From positions 61,510 through 125,509 of the forward strand of contig NZ_JANLGY010000001.1 in assembly GCF_024653915.1 (NCBI RefSeq): 64,000 nucleotides of DNA, given 5' to 3'. This stretch comes from Sulfuricaulis sp. (GTDB lineage: Bacteria; Pseudomonadota; Gammaproteobacteria; Acidiferrobacterales; Sulfurifustaceae). The notes under the pieces were generated by a model that had not been told where the DNA came from, searched no databases, and saw only the letters and a list, made by a program, of their open reading frames with translations. The stretch's first letter is position 1; each line of letters starts with the position of its first letter. This document shows positions 35,279 through 44,250 of this stretch, in pieces. The position numbers and the translations under genes were made by a program.

Positions 35279-36235
35279 TTATTCATCGGTATATGAGGCA
35301 TATAGAAAATCTAAAAACTTGCTGGCCTCCTTGAGCAACCTGTCATCGTCGTCAAGCTGATGACGCGCACCATTCAGAATCATCTCCAGTCCGGGAGCTT
35401 CGGCCACGGGAACACCGCCCACATCGAGATAATGCACCAATGAGCCCAGGCGCATGAGAGCGGTGTCTTTTTCCAAGTCAAAACTGGCAAGCAGCACCTC
35501 AAATGTGACGCGCGCACCAACATGCGTAAACGCCGCCTTGTCAAAATCGAACCCAAGCGCATTGGCCGGACACTTTTCCGGATTTTCTAACCAGACAAAA
35601 CGCGCCTTAGGGTCGATAAAGCGGCGAATCAGCCACGCAGATGCCAGACGATCCACCCAGGGGCGTGTGCGCGTGGCCCATATACGATTCTGGTAATCGG
35701 CGCGATTCAGATGGCGGATATCCCCCATCTTGGCCTGAGGCTCGCCGGGCGTGCGCAAGGCAAACAGTGAGGCCTCCGCCTGTGACAATAGATGTTGAGT
35801 CTGTTCTTTCGCCGGACCGGGGAAATAGTCTGTAGCGGCGATGTCCTCAAATTCACGCCGGATTCGTCTCAAATCACGTGAGGTCTTTACGACATTGCGT
35901 TTAATCGATCCGGCATTCAGCTTCTGGATCGTTTTGATAAGCCGCGCATAACCGGGAGTGCGGTCAAAGAGTTTTTGGAAAGTATCCGCCTGTGGTTGAT
36001 CATTGCTGGTGAAGCTCAACACATGGGCATCGCCACCCGAGGAAATCACCGCATCGGCCTGCGCCTGCAATGCCATGACGGCTGACTTGCTGTGAGGAAG
36101 CAGATAAACGCCATCACGCAGCACGACCGCGCCCAATCCTTTTAATGCCCGCCAGACCCGCATGCGTGGTGTGGCGCTGCGTCCCGGGAAACTTATCACC
36201 AACATAGACCACAGGAGGTTGGCGGATGTATCCAT
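35279..36235 (-). CDS. chrB: Chromate resistance regulator/sensor ChrB
   Basis: 318 residues. The N-terminal part (WSMLVISFPGRSATPRMRVW, RALKGLGAVVLRDGVYLLP) is the PaaX-like/regulatory half and the C-terminal part (IWATRTRPWVDRLASAWLIR) the chromate-resistance domain. ChrB is a chromate-responsive regulator in Ochrobactrum-type operons. It is the first gene of chrB-chrA-chrC-chrE. The start codon lies only 10 bp from a perfect palindrome, without a clear ribosome site, so leaderless or weak translation is possible. Confidence 0.92.
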   Translation of the reverse strand: MDTSANLLWSMLVISFPGRSATPRMRVWRALKGLGAVVLRDGVYLLPHSKSAVMALQAQADAVISSGGDAHVLSFTSNDQPQADTFQKLFDRTPGYARLIKTIQKLNAGSIKRNVVKTSRDLRRIRREFEDIAATDYFPGPAKEQTQHLLSQAEASLFALRTPGEPQAKMGDIRHLNRADYQNRIWATRTRPWVDRLASAWLIRRFIDPKARFVWLENPEKCPANALGFDFDKAAFTHVGARVTFEVLLASFDLEKDTALMRLGSLVHYLDVGGVPVAEAPGLEMILNGARHQLDDDDRLLKEASKFLDFLYASYTDE

Positions 36236-36245
36236 GTCGGATATT

Positions 36246-36270
36246 CTACATTAATGTAGCGTGTACTACA
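36246..36270. promoter_or_regulatory. Palindromic operator candidate of the chr operon
   Basis: CTACATTAATGTAG (36246-36259) is a perfect 14-bp palindrome. It overlaps a second inverted repeat TGTAG-N6-CTACA (36255-36270). Position immediately upstream of chrB suggests binding of ChrB or another regulator over the core promoter. Confidence 0.6.
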
Positions 36271-36497
36271 TAATTTTTACTTGGGGCGTAAAAGACTGAA
36301 TTGGGTTAGACAGGCATCGGCTTTCTCTTGGGGTTTTTCGAAGCGGCGAAAAAATGCGCGCTTATGTGAAGTATCTGTTGCCGAGGGTCCGTGCAGACAA
36401 GATTCATTAATCCTGTTCACGCCTCCCGCAAACCTTGACCAGCTGGTCAAACAGAATGCGATCAAAGCTTATTTCTGAGAGAGGTCGGGAATATGTT

Positions 36498-37364
36498 CTA
36501 ACGCTGTTGTCCGGGCCGCCCTCCTCGACCGCGCGATTTCGCTCGGGGTGTTTCCGCGTGACGGCGCTTTTGCACTTTGCCACTGCGTGGACGTTTCGCC
36601 TCGACAAGTTTCTTTTTTGGCGGCGATGGAGGTTTAAGCCCCACATGCTCATATAACGCGGCGGATGCGTCCTCGTCCAGTTCCACCGTGCGTCCGGTAT
36701 GGAAATGCGACGGGAGCTGGACGGGACCGAAGCGAATACGCATCAGCCGGCTCACCTTGATGCCCACGGCCTCCCACAACCGGCGCACCTCGCGGTTGCG
36801 TCCTTCCTTCAATACCACGTGGTACCAGTGATTCGCGCCAGCGCCGCCGGCATCGACGATGGAAACAAAATGCGCCGGACCGTCTTCCAGCATCACGCCT
36901 TTTTTCAGCCGCGCAAGCATTTCGTCGTTCACCTTGCCCAGCACGCGCACGGCATATTCGCGCTCGATCTCATGGGACGGGTGCGTCAGACTGTTGGCCA
37001 GCTCTCCGTCCGTCGTGAACAGCAACAGGCCGGAGGTGTTGAAATCCAGACGACCGATGTTGATCCAGCGCGCGCCGCGCAGCTTAGGAAGTTTTTCGAA
37101 GACCGTGGGTCGGCCCTGAGGATCCGAGCGCGTGCAAACTTCGCCCACTGGCTTGTGGTAAATCAGGAGACGTGGTTTGGTCTGGAAGGAACGCGTCGAG
37201 ACGCTGCGTCCGTCAACGCGCAGGGCCTGATCGGAAGTGACACGTGCCCCCAGTGTCGCGGGCTGGCCGTCTACGGTGATGCGGCCTTCTTCAATCCAGC
37301 GTTCAATCTGCCGACGCGAACCCAATCCCGCACGCGCTAAAACCTTCTGAAGCTTTTCACTCAC
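36498..37364 (-). CDS. rluB: 23S rRNA pseudouridine synthase, RsuA/RluB family
   Basis: 288 residues from GTG at 37364; the open frame extends further but only into the scpB end. The S4 domain EKLQKVLARAGLGSRRQIERWI is followed by KPRLLIYHKPVGEVCT and the catalytic Asp in IGRLDFNTSGLLLFT. The Lys/Arg-rich C-terminal tail (about 60 residues) is typical of RluB. The start overlaps scpB by 8 bp, the common scpA-scpB-rluB order. RluB modifies U2605 in E. coli. Confidence 0.93.
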   Translation of the reverse strand: MSEKLQKVLARAGLGSRRQIERWIEEGRITVDGQPATLGARVTSDQALRVDGRSVSTRSFQTKPRLLIYHKPVGEVCTRSDPQGRPTVFEKLPKLRGARWINIGRLDFNTSGLLLFTTDGELANSLTHPSHEIEREYAVRVLGKVNDEMLARLKKGVMLEDGPAHFVSIVDAGGAGANHWYHVVLKEGRNREVRRLWEAVGIKVSRLMRIRFGPVQLPSHFHTGRTVELDEDASAALYEHVGLKPPSPPKKKLVEAKRPRSGKVQKRRHAETPRAKSRGRGGRPGQQR

Positions 37365-38043
37365 GCTCGGCCGTTTTGGCCTCGGACATGACCGGTTCCG
37401 GCTCCTGTTCCAGCTCGTCGTGAGACTCTCCCTCACCCGTTACGTCGGCAGGAGAAACCTCTGCGCCCTGTTCCAGATCCAGACGCAGGTTCAGATCGTT
37501 GCTAATGACATCCAGATCACGCAACGCCGAAAGCGGCGGCAATTCTTCAAGATTCTTGAGATTGAAATGTTCGAGGAACTCGCGAGTGGAGCCATAAAGA
37601 GCGGGTCGACCCGGGACATTGCGTACGCCCACCTGGCGTATCCATTCACGGCCAACCAGCGTCTTGATGATATCGGTGCTCACGGAAACGCCACGGATAT
37701 TTTCGATATCACCACGTGTCACCGGCTGGCGGTAGGCGATAATGGCGAGGGTCTCGAGCAGCGCCCGCGAGTATCGCACCGGCCGCTCTTCGGCCAGGCG
37801 CGAAATCCAAGACGCATATTTATCGCGCGTCTGAAAACGCCAGGAGCGGTCAATCTGCTTCAATTCCACCACGCGCTCGGCATATTCCTCTTCGAGCATT
37901 TCTAGCACGGCGCGGATTTCCTCGCGCGTGGGCGAAGATTCCGTGGGAAACATCGTCAGCATCTTTTCGATGGTGAGCGGCTGGCCGGCGACCAGCAACG
38001 CCGCCTCGATGATGTTTTTCAGTTCGGTGTTGGGCTCGCTCAT
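37357..38043 (-). CDS. scpB: Segregation and condensation protein B
   Basis: 228 residues, with two winged-helix domains (IIEAALLVAGQPLTIEKML and ALLETLAIIAYRQPVTRGDI) and an acidic C-terminal tail. It binds ScpA and Smc to form the bacterial condensin that organises chromosomes. GVSVSTDIIKTLVGREWIRQ and GRPALYGSTREFLEHFNL are hallmark segments. It overlaps scpA by 1 bp and rluB by 8 bp. Smc is encoded at 51436-54942. Confidence 0.95.
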   Translation of the reverse strand: MSEPNTELKNIIEAALLVAGQPLTIEKMLTMFPTESSPTREEIRAVLEMLEEEYAERVVELKQIDRSWRFQTRDKYASWISRLAEERPVRYSRALLETLAIIAYRQPVTRGDIENIRGVSVSTDIIKTLVGREWIRQVGVRNVPGRPALYGSTREFLEHFNLKNLEELPPLSALRDLDVISNDLNLRLDLEQGAEVSPADVTGEGESHDELEQEPEPVMSEAKTAERE

Positions 38044-38834
38044 CAGGCTGCCGCCTTGAGATGAATAGGCGCGTAAGGCTCCAGCTGCACCACGACAACC
38101 AGGGACTCCTTCAGCAGCTCAAGAATGGCCATGAAGGTGACCACCAAACCGCGCCGGCCTTCGTTCAGGTCGAACATGTCCTCGAAATTCACGAATGCCT
38201 CGCTGTTGATCATCGCCAGAATCCGGGTCATGCGCTCGCGCACCGACAGTGGCTCCAACTGCACATGATGATGCCGGTAAAGTTCGGCGCGTACAAGCAC
38301 CTCCTTGAAGGCATCCATCAGCTCGAACAGGCTGACGTTCGGCTCGATGCGCATGACCGGCGGTGCGTCGTTCTCGATGACGACCAGATGCACCTCGCGC
38401 CCCACGCGCGGCAGATGATCCAGCGACTCGGCGGCGGCGCGATAACGCTCGTACTCCTGCAAGCGCCGCACCAGCTCGGCACGCGGGTCCAATTCTTCGC
38501 CATCCTCGCTGGCCGGACGCGGCAGCAGCATGCGGGATTTTATTTCCGCCAGCATCGCGGCCATGAGCAGATATTCCGCGGCCAGCTCGAGCTTGACGGC
38601 CTGCATCAATTCCACATAGCCCATGTACTGGCGCGTCACTTCGGCGATCGGGATATCGAGAATATCGAGGTTCTGCTTGCGAATGAGATAAAGCAACAAA
38701 TCGAGCGGGCCTGAGAAGGTTTCGAGAAAAACCTCCAGCGCATCCGGCGGGATGTATAAATCCTCCGGCAGTTTGGTGAGAGTTTCACCGCGAACAACGG
38801 CAAGGGACGTCTCAGTTTCTGTCGTTGCGCTCAT
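38043..38834 (-). CDS. scpA: Segregation and condensation protein A
   Basis: 263 residues, kleisin subunit of Smc-ScpAB. FSGPLDLLLYLIRKQNLDIL and IPIAEVTRQYMGYVELMQ form the N-terminal Smc-neck-binding part; AEYLLMAAMLAEIKSRMLLP is the conserved helix; the C-terminal winged helix (TFMAILELLKESLVVVVQ) contacts the Smc head. The start shares one base with the trpS stop. Confidence 0.95.
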   Translation of the reverse strand: MSATTETETSLAVVRGETLTKLPEDLYIPPDALEVFLETFSGPLDLLLYLIRKQNLDILDIPIAEVTRQYMGYVELMQAVKLELAAEYLLMAAMLAEIKSRMLLPRPASEDGEELDPRAELVRRLQEYERYRAAAESLDHLPRVGREVHLVVIENDAPPVMRIEPNVSLFELMDAFKEVLVRAELYRHHHVQLEPLSVRERMTRILAMINSEAFVNFEDMFDLNEGRRGLVVTFMAILELLKESLVVVVQLEPYAPIHLKAAA

Positions 38835-40054
38835 CAGCTATAACCCAAGCCGATGGCGGCACGCACTTCGACCAATGTCGCTTCCGCCGCGTCCTGCGCG
38901 CGCTTGCAGCCGTCGGAAATAATATTCTTGACCAGCAACGGATCGCGAGAGAATTCCACGGCGCGCTCCTGTATTGGCTTCAATTCCGCCAGCACGACAT
39001 CAATGACGGTCTGTTTGCATTCAAGGCAGCCTATTTTCGCCGAACGGCAGCCCTTTTGCACCCAATCCTTGCGCTCTTCGTCCGAATAGACCAGATGAAA
39101 ATCCCACACCGGGCACTTTTCCGGGTTGCCGGCGTCAGTGCGATGCACGCGCGCCGGGTCGGTGGGCATGGTCCGGAGTTTCTTTTCCACTTCCGCCGGC
39201 GGGTCACGCAGGCTGATCACGTTATCGTAGGACTTGGACATCTTGCGGCCATCGAGTCCCGGCATCTTGGGCGCCTGCGTCAACATCGCCTGCGGCTCGG
39301 GCAGGATGATCTTCCCTCCGCCCTCCAGAAAGCCGAACAGCCTTTCCTTGTCGCCCAGCGTGATGTTCTTCTGCCGATCCAGGAGAGCGCGGGCCGTATC
39401 CAGCGCCTCGCGATCGCCCTGTTCCAGATAGGCCGTGCGCAGGTCGCGGTAGAGTTTGGCGTTTTTCTTGCCCATCTTCTTGATCGCCTCCTCGGCCCGG
39501 GTCTCGTAACCCGGTTCGCGTCCATAAAGGTGGTTGAAGCGCCGCGCCACCTCGCGCGTCAGCTCCACATGGGCCACCTGATCCTCCCCCACGGGCACCA
39601 GACCCGCCCGGTAAATCAGGATATCGGCGCTTTGCAGTAGTGGATAACCGAGAAAGCCGTAGGTCGCGAGGTCACGCTCCTTGAGCTGAAGCTGCTGATC
39701 TTTATAGGACGGCACGCGCTCCAGCCACGAAAGCGGCGTGATCATGGACAACAGCACGTTCAGCTCGGCATGCGCCGGGATGCGAGACTGTATGAACAGA
39801 GTGGCGTTATTCGGATCGACCCCGGCGGCCAGCCAGTCCACCACCATGTCCCACACACTCTCCTCAATGATATGGGGGTCTTCATAATGGGTCGTCAGGG
39901 CGTGCCAGTCTGCCGCGAAAAAGTAACAATCATATTCGGACTGTAATTTGACCCAGTTCTTGAGGACTCCGTGATAATGCCCGAGATGCAGCCGGCCGGT
40001 GGGGCGCATGCCCGACAAAACCCGCATCGGTTGGCCAGACAGCACGCTACTCAT
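38834..40054 (-). CDS. trpS: Tryptophanyl-tRNA synthetase, long form with Cys motif
   Basis: 406 residues versus about 330 in E. coli. GMRPTGRLHLGHYHG carries HIGH; GLDGRKMSKSYDN carries KMSKS. An extra ~60-residue segment (KKMGKKNAKLYRDL to GFLEGGGKIILP) lies between them. The C-terminal region has Cys spaced C-X21-C-X6-C-X2-C (CPVWDF, GCRSAKIGCLEC), very close to the 4Fe-4S fingerprint of Thermotoga maritima TrpRS. The stop shares a base with scpA and the start overlaps the protease gene by 4 bp. Confidence 0.95.
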   Translation of the reverse strand: MSSVLSGQPMRVLSGMRPTGRLHLGHYHGVLKNWVKLQSEYDCYFFAADWHALTTHYEDPHIIEESVWDMVVDWLAAGVDPNNATLFIQSRIPAHAELNVLLSMITPLSWLERVPSYKDQQLQLKERDLATYGFLGYPLLQSADILIYRAGLVPVGEDQVAHVELTREVARRFNHLYGREPGYETRAEEAIKKMGKKNAKLYRDLRTAYLEQGDREALDTARALLDRQKNITLGDKERLFGFLEGGGKIILPEPQAMLTQAPKMPGLDGRKMSKSYDNVISLRDPPAEVEKKLRTMPTDPARVHRTDAGNPEKCPVWDFHLVYSDEERKDWVQKGCRSAKIGCLECKQTVIDVVLAELKPIQERAVEFSRDPLLVKNIISDGCKRAQDAAEATLVEVRAAIGLGYS

Positions 40055-40704
40055 TGCAGTCGCATGATCGAAAAGAGGAGGCGCTCAAACCCGTGAATGG
40101 GTGGCCCTATCAGGATTCCCAACAATCCTGTTGCCAGCAGCCCCAAGAGAATAAAAAATCCGAAAGGCTCCACACGCGCCAATCTCCAGGCCCAAGGACC
40201 CGGTAATAGACCCACGGCCACCCTCCCGCCATCGAGCGGAGGTAGAGGGATCAGATTAAGAATCATTAGTACTGCATTGATCTGTATGCCAAATATTCCC
40301 ATATATTGCATCGGGAGCCCGGCCCATGAGCTTGCCCCTAACACACTGCCAATCTTGGCAATCAGTGCCCAAAAGATGGCCATGAGCAGATTTGCGCCTG
40401 GCCCTGCCGCTGCCACAATGGCCATGTCACGCTTGGGATGGCGCAGATTTTCCCAGGTCACGGGCACCGGCTTGGCCCACCCGAAAATGAAGCCTCCCAG
40501 CATGAGCAACAGTCCGGGCACCAATATTGTGCCGACAGGGTCGATGTGTTTCAGGGGGTTGAGGCTCAAACGACCCAGGCGCTGGGCCGTGGGGTCGCCA
40601 TACAGCTTGGCCACCCAGCCATGGGCAACTTCATGGACGGTGATGGCAAACAGCAGGGGCAGGATAGCAACCGCAAAAAACTGGGGCAGGCTTAGGTTGG
40701 GCAT
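40051..40704 (-). CDS. Site-2 protease family zinc metalloprotease (M50)
   Basis: 217 residues, five or six membrane segments. Zinc motif HEVAHGW (24-30: His24, Glu25, His28) and the third ligand in NLIPLPPLDGGRVAV define the short M50 group lacking a PDZ domain. GLLLMLGGFIFGWAKPVPV is conserved. Intramembrane cleavage is expected, substrate unknown. It overlaps trpS by 4 bp, a common arrangement in gammaproteobacteria. Confidence 0.92.
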   Translation of the reverse strand: MPNLSLPQFFAVAILPLLFAITVHEVAHGWVAKLYGDPTAQRLGRLSLNPLKHIDPVGTILVPGLLLMLGGFIFGWAKPVPVTWENLRHPKRDMAIVAAAGPGANLLMAIFWALIAKIGSVLGASSWAGLPMQYMGIFGIQINAVLMILNLIPLPPLDGGRVAVGLLPGPWAWRLARVEPFGFFILLGLLATGLLGILIGPPIHGFERLLFSIMRLQ

Positions 40705-40782
40705 TGGCCGCGGAGTATATCAGGACCCTTCAATGACATGAAAGCCGGAATCCGGCTTTATCCCCTTGATTTTCAGAAAGAA

Positions 40783-41406
40783 TCACGCGGCAAACCGTGC
40801 CGCATCGCCTTTGCCTTTACGCAGTAGTGTCCCCACGCCGTCTTCCAGTTCAATCACGGTCGTGGGGTCCAAGCCGCAGAAACCGCCATCTATAACCAGA
40901 TCCAGATCATGCTCCAGCCGGGCCCGGATTTCTTCCGGATCGCTCAGGGGCAGGTCCTCACCCGGCAATATCAGCGTGGAACTCATCAAGGGTTCGTTCA
41001 ATTCGGCCAGCAGGGACTGGACGATGGCATGGTCTGGCAGGCGCAGGCCGATGGTTTTGCGTTTGGGGTGCTGCAGGCGGCGCGGCACCTCGCGTGTGGC
41101 CGGCAGGATGAACGTGTATGGGCCCGGAGTATTCGCCCGCAACAGACGGTAATCGGCATTTCCCACCCGTGCGTATTGCGCTACCTCGGAAAGGTCACGG
41201 CAAACCAGCGTGAAATTATGCGCCTCATCCACGCGACGAATGCGCCGGATACGCTCCATCGCCTCCTTGTCTCCGATATGACAGCCGAGCGCGTAACTTG
41301 AATCCGTGGGATAAGCGATCACGCCCCCGGCGCGCACGATATCCACCGCGCGCTTGATGAGGCGCGACTGCGGGTTCACCGGATGAATTTGAAAGTATTG
41401 GGCCAT
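40783..41406 (-). CDS. Sua5/YciO/YrdC family protein (YciO type)
   Basis: 207 residues. AVDIVRAGGVIAYPTDSSYAL and RIRRIRRVDEAHNFTLVCRD match the Sua5-YrdC fold that binds threonylcarbamoyl-AMP; SSTLILPGEDLPLSDPEEI and DPTTVIELEDG are family segments. The closest pattern is YciO, a paralogue with little or uncertain tRNA-t6A activity. It lies between the PHP phosphatase and M50 genes, an often conserved neighbourhood. Confidence 0.88.
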   Translation of the reverse strand: MAQYFQIHPVNPQSRLIKRAVDIVRAGGVIAYPTDSSYALGCHIGDKEAMERIRRIRRVDEAHNFTLVCRDLSEVAQYARVGNADYRLLRANTPGPYTFILPATREVPRRLQHPKRKTIGLRLPDHAIVQSLLAELNEPLMSSTLILPGEDLPLSDPEEIRARLEHDLDLVIDGGFCGLDPTTVIELEDGVGTLLRKGKGDAARFAA

Positions 41407-41418
41407 ACGGTGTCGCGA

Positions 41419-42333
41419 TCAGTTTACCAATCTGCATCCATCCGAATTCGTCAATGGTTTCATTTCCAAATCCCATTCCTGCCACACGGGGACACACCCC
41501 TCCGGTAATGCAGGGAGTCTTCCCAGATCCATCCAGGTATTCTGCGGACCATGGAAATCCGATCCCGCCGAAGCCAGAAAACCGTGTTCCCGGGCGATGC
41601 CGGCAAAATGATGAATGGCATCGGGTGAGTGACTGCCGGAAATTACTTCAATCGCGGCGCCACCACATTCGCGAAACTCGCCTAACATTTGACGCAATTT
41701 CCCGGCACTCAACTTGTAGCGTGCCGGATGCGCCACCACCGCCTGCCCGCCCGCGGAGACGATCCATTGCACCGCTTCGGCGAGCGAGGCCCAGCGACCC
41801 GGGACGTAGCCGGGTTTTCCGCGCCCGAGAAATTGCCGGAAGGCCTGCTGCGGACCCCGCACATAGCCCTGGTCGACGAGGAAACGCGCAAAATGCGTGC
41901 GTGAAATAATCATCCCCTGGGCCAGGCGCGCGGAGCCTTCATAGGCGCCCTCGATCCTTTTTTTTCGCAGGCGGCGACCCATTTCCTCGGCGCGCCACAG
42001 CCGAAATTCGCGCAGACGAGCCAGCCCTTGCTGCAGTTCAGTCTGGTCGGGGTTGATGTTGAGACCGACGATATGCAGCGTCTGGTTCTGCCACGTAACG
42101 GAAATCTCGACGCCCACGATCAGGATTAGACCCAGCCGGTCCGCGGCGGTTTGCGCCTCAGCGATGCCGTCGGTGACATCATGATCGGTCAGTGCCAACA
42201 CTCTTACACCGGCGGCATGCGCCCGCTGCACCAGCTCCGAGGGCGTGAGCGTTCCATCTGAACGCAAACTGTGCGTGTGCATATCGTAGCCTTGCGACGG
42301 CATTGGAATCGGAACTGAATTGGAAATGCTCAT
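41419..42333 (-). CDS. PHP-domain phosphoesterase (YciV/RnmA type)
   Basis: 304 residues from ATG 42333; the open frame continues upstream antisense to the next gene. YDMHTHSLRSDGTLTPSEL and LALTDHDVTDG supply metal-binding His and Asp; AVVAHPARYKL, IEVISGSHSPDAI and SAGSDFHGP are the remaining PHP motifs. YciV is known as a 5'-3' exonuclease trimming 5S/16S/23S rRNA ends and a pAp phosphatase. Divergent from 42392. Confidence 0.9.
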   Translation of the reverse strand: MSISNSVPIPMPSQGYDMHTHSLRSDGTLTPSELVQRAHAAGVRVLALTDHDVTDGIAEAQTAADRLGLILIVGVEISVTWQNQTLHIVGLNINPDQTELQQGLARLREFRLWRAEEMGRRLRKKRIEGAYEGSARLAQGMIISRTHFARFLVDQGYVRGPQQAFRQFLGRGKPGYVPGRWASLAEAVQWIVSAGGQAVVAHPARYKLSAGKLRQMLGEFRECGGAAIEVISGSHSPDAIHHFAGIAREHGFLASAGSDFHGPQNTWMDLGRLPALPEGCVPVWQEWDLEMKPLTNSDGCRLVN

Positions 42334-42391
42334 GTCAAACAGGGTATCATGAATATATTGATAATTTCGTGACAGCACCCATATAACACCC

Positions 42392-43135
42392 ATGGCCACC
42401 AGTACATTGCCTCCCAGCCTTGCCGAAGCGGCGCTGCGTTTCAAGCACGCGGCAACGGAAATCAGTGACACCTACGAGGCGAGGCGTCCAGACAAGACCA
42501 ATCAGGTCACACCGGCACAACTGACGGAAGCCATCGAACAGTTCCTGAGCATCATCGAGCGCATCGACCGCGAAGAAGGCAAAATCGGTCCCATCGCCAA
42601 GGATGACGCCACGCAACTGGGCGACTATGGCATGTCACTCATCGCCGACCTCTCCGCGTGGGCCGTCCAACTCAATCTGCCCGTCCCGCGACTGGACCTG
42701 GAAATCGTGACGCTCGCCGCCGCCGACTGGCTCGTGCGACACGACGGCCAGATTCGCACACTCGAGCCGGTAGTCAACGCACTCGCCAACTTCGCCAACC
42801 GCGCACACGACCCCGCGACGCTGGAACCCCTGATCACCTTGATGGGGCGTGTGGCCCAGGCCACCGTCAAACTCATCAAAGAGGATCTGGAGAAGCACAA
42901 TCCCGGCCGGCCGTGGCGGGTGTTACATCTGAATCGCGGAATCGTGGCCACACGTACGCACAACACGGAACTCATGGAGAAGGTTTTTGACGATTTGGTG
43001 CGCTACCTTCCGGAGGATGCGGCTGCATTTTTCGCTGAAGGCATGCAGCAGATGGAGGAACTAGATTATCCTCCCCATGTCCGCCAGGTCATGCACCGCT
43101 ATTTCGACCTCTGGACACGCCCGCGAATGCACTAA
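42392..43135 (+). CDS. Conserved-type hypothetical protein (247 aa)
   Basis: 247 residues, soluble, alpha-helical. It contains PAQLTEAIEQFLSIIERIDR and LEKHNPGRPWRVLHLNRGIV with PEDAAAFFAEGMQQMEELDY near the C-terminus. The codon use matches the genome. It is divergent from the PHP gene and upstream of yciB, consistent with a core gammaproteobacterial neighbourhood. I do not recognise its function. Confidence 0.85.
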   Translation: MATSTLPPSLAEAALRFKHAATEISDTYEARRPDKTNQVTPAQLTEAIEQFLSIIERIDREEGKIGPIAKDDATQLGDYGMSLIADLSAWAVQLNLPVPRLDLEIVTLAAADWLVRHDGQIRTLEPVVNALANFANRAHDPATLEPLITLMGRVAQATVKLIKEDLEKHNPGRPWRVLHLNRGIVATRTHNTELMEKVFDDLVRYLPEDAAAFFAEGMQQMEELDYPPHVRQVMHRYFDLWTRPRMH

Positions 43136-43234
43136 ATCAGAGAACATCAAGAAAAGCAGCAATTTTTCAGCGATGTTCTTGCCGCCCTGCCAAGCAGGTG
43201 CCAAAATAGCGCTCCTTTTGTCACCGCTCTCACG

Positions 43235-43828
43235 ATGAAATTCCTTTACGATCTGTTTCCACTGCTGCTTTTTTTCGCGGCCTTCAAATTCTACGACATC
43301 TATGTCGCCACGGCAGTGGCCATTGCCGCGTCGTTCGTACAGGTAGGTCTTTTCTGGATCAAGCACCGCCGATTTGAAACCATGCACGTGGTGACGCTCG
43401 CCGTCATTGCGGTCTTCGGCGGCATGACGCTGCTGCTGCACGACGACACCTTCATCAAATGGAAGCCCACGCTGGTGTACTGGATTCTGTCCACAATCTT
43501 ACTCGCCAGCCAGTGGTTCGGCAGCAAAACCGCCATTGAACGCATGATGTCGTCACAAATTGCGCTGCCCTCGACAGTCTGGAAACGTCTCAATCTGAGC
43601 TGGGGCATTTTCTTCGCCGTGCTCGGGGCCGTGAACATCTACGTCGCGTTCTATTACGCTCTCGATCTCGACGAGGAAACACGGCGGAATATCTGGGTCA
43701 ACTTCAAGGTGTTCGGGCTGCTGGGCATCACGCTGGTTTTCGTGTTCGCGCAGGCCTTCTTCATGGCGAAACATATTCAGGATAAACCGGGGCCTGGCGA
43801 AACTCCTCCCAACAGGACCACAGACTGA
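43235..43828 (+). CDS. yciB: Inner membrane septation protein YciB/IspZ
   Basis: 197 residues with five hydrophobic segments. KFLYDLFPLLLFFAAFKFYD, FGGMTLLLHDDTFIKWKPT and LPSTVWKRLNLSWGIFF are strongly conserved in YciB, which interacts with cell-division and envelope proteins and is linked to septation and lipid-layer integrity. The stop directly abuts the yciI ATG. Confidence 0.95.
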   Translation: MKFLYDLFPLLLFFAAFKFYDIYVATAVAIAASFVQVGLFWIKHRRFETMHVVTLAVIAVFGGMTLLLHDDTFIKWKPTLVYWILSTILLASQWFGSKTAIERMMSSQIALPSTVWKRLNLSWGIFFAVLGAVNIYVAFYYALDLDEETRRNIWVNFKVFGLLGITLVFVFAQAFFMAKHIQDKPGPGETPPNRTTD

Positions 43829-44128
43829 ATGTGGTACGTCATTAACGCCACTGACAATGAAGGCAGTCTTGAGCGCCGACTTTCCGTGCGCGCCCGGCAC
43901 CTCGCGCGTTTACAAGAACTGCAAAATGAAGGTCGTCTTCTGCTTGCCGGCCCCTACCCGGCCGTCGACAGCAACGATCCCGGTCCGGCCGGATTCACCG
44001 GCAGTCTGATCATCGCCGAATTTGAATCGCTGGAAGATGCGCAATCCTGGGCCAATGCCGACCCGTACGTTGAAGCGCGAGTTTACGCCGACGTCAACGT
44101 CAAGCCGTTCCGCAAGGTTCTGCCGTGA
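43829..44128 (+). CDS. yciI: YciI-like protein
   Basis: 99 residues, ferredoxin-like dimer family. [20 protein letters not shown] and [20 protein letters not shown] contain the conserved His-Asp pair (RHLARL, AGPYP). [19 protein letters not shown] is typical. A hydrolytic function has been suggested for some relatives, none firmly for YciI. TGAATG joins it to yciB, so it is translationally coupled. Confidence 0.93.
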   Translation: MWYVINATDNEGSLERRLSVRARHLARLQELQNEGRLLLAGPYPAVDSNDPGPAGFTGSLIIAEFESLEDAQSWANADPYVEARVYADVNVKPFRKVLP

Positions 44129-44250
44129 TGCGAGCGCGAGCAGGAAGCAGGGGCCCCATCGCCGCAGCGATGGGGATGCGACCGAGGCGAGTCGCTCGCT
44201 GCCGCCGGAATGGATAGTCATCACGAATGCCAATATTGCGAACAGGTGCC

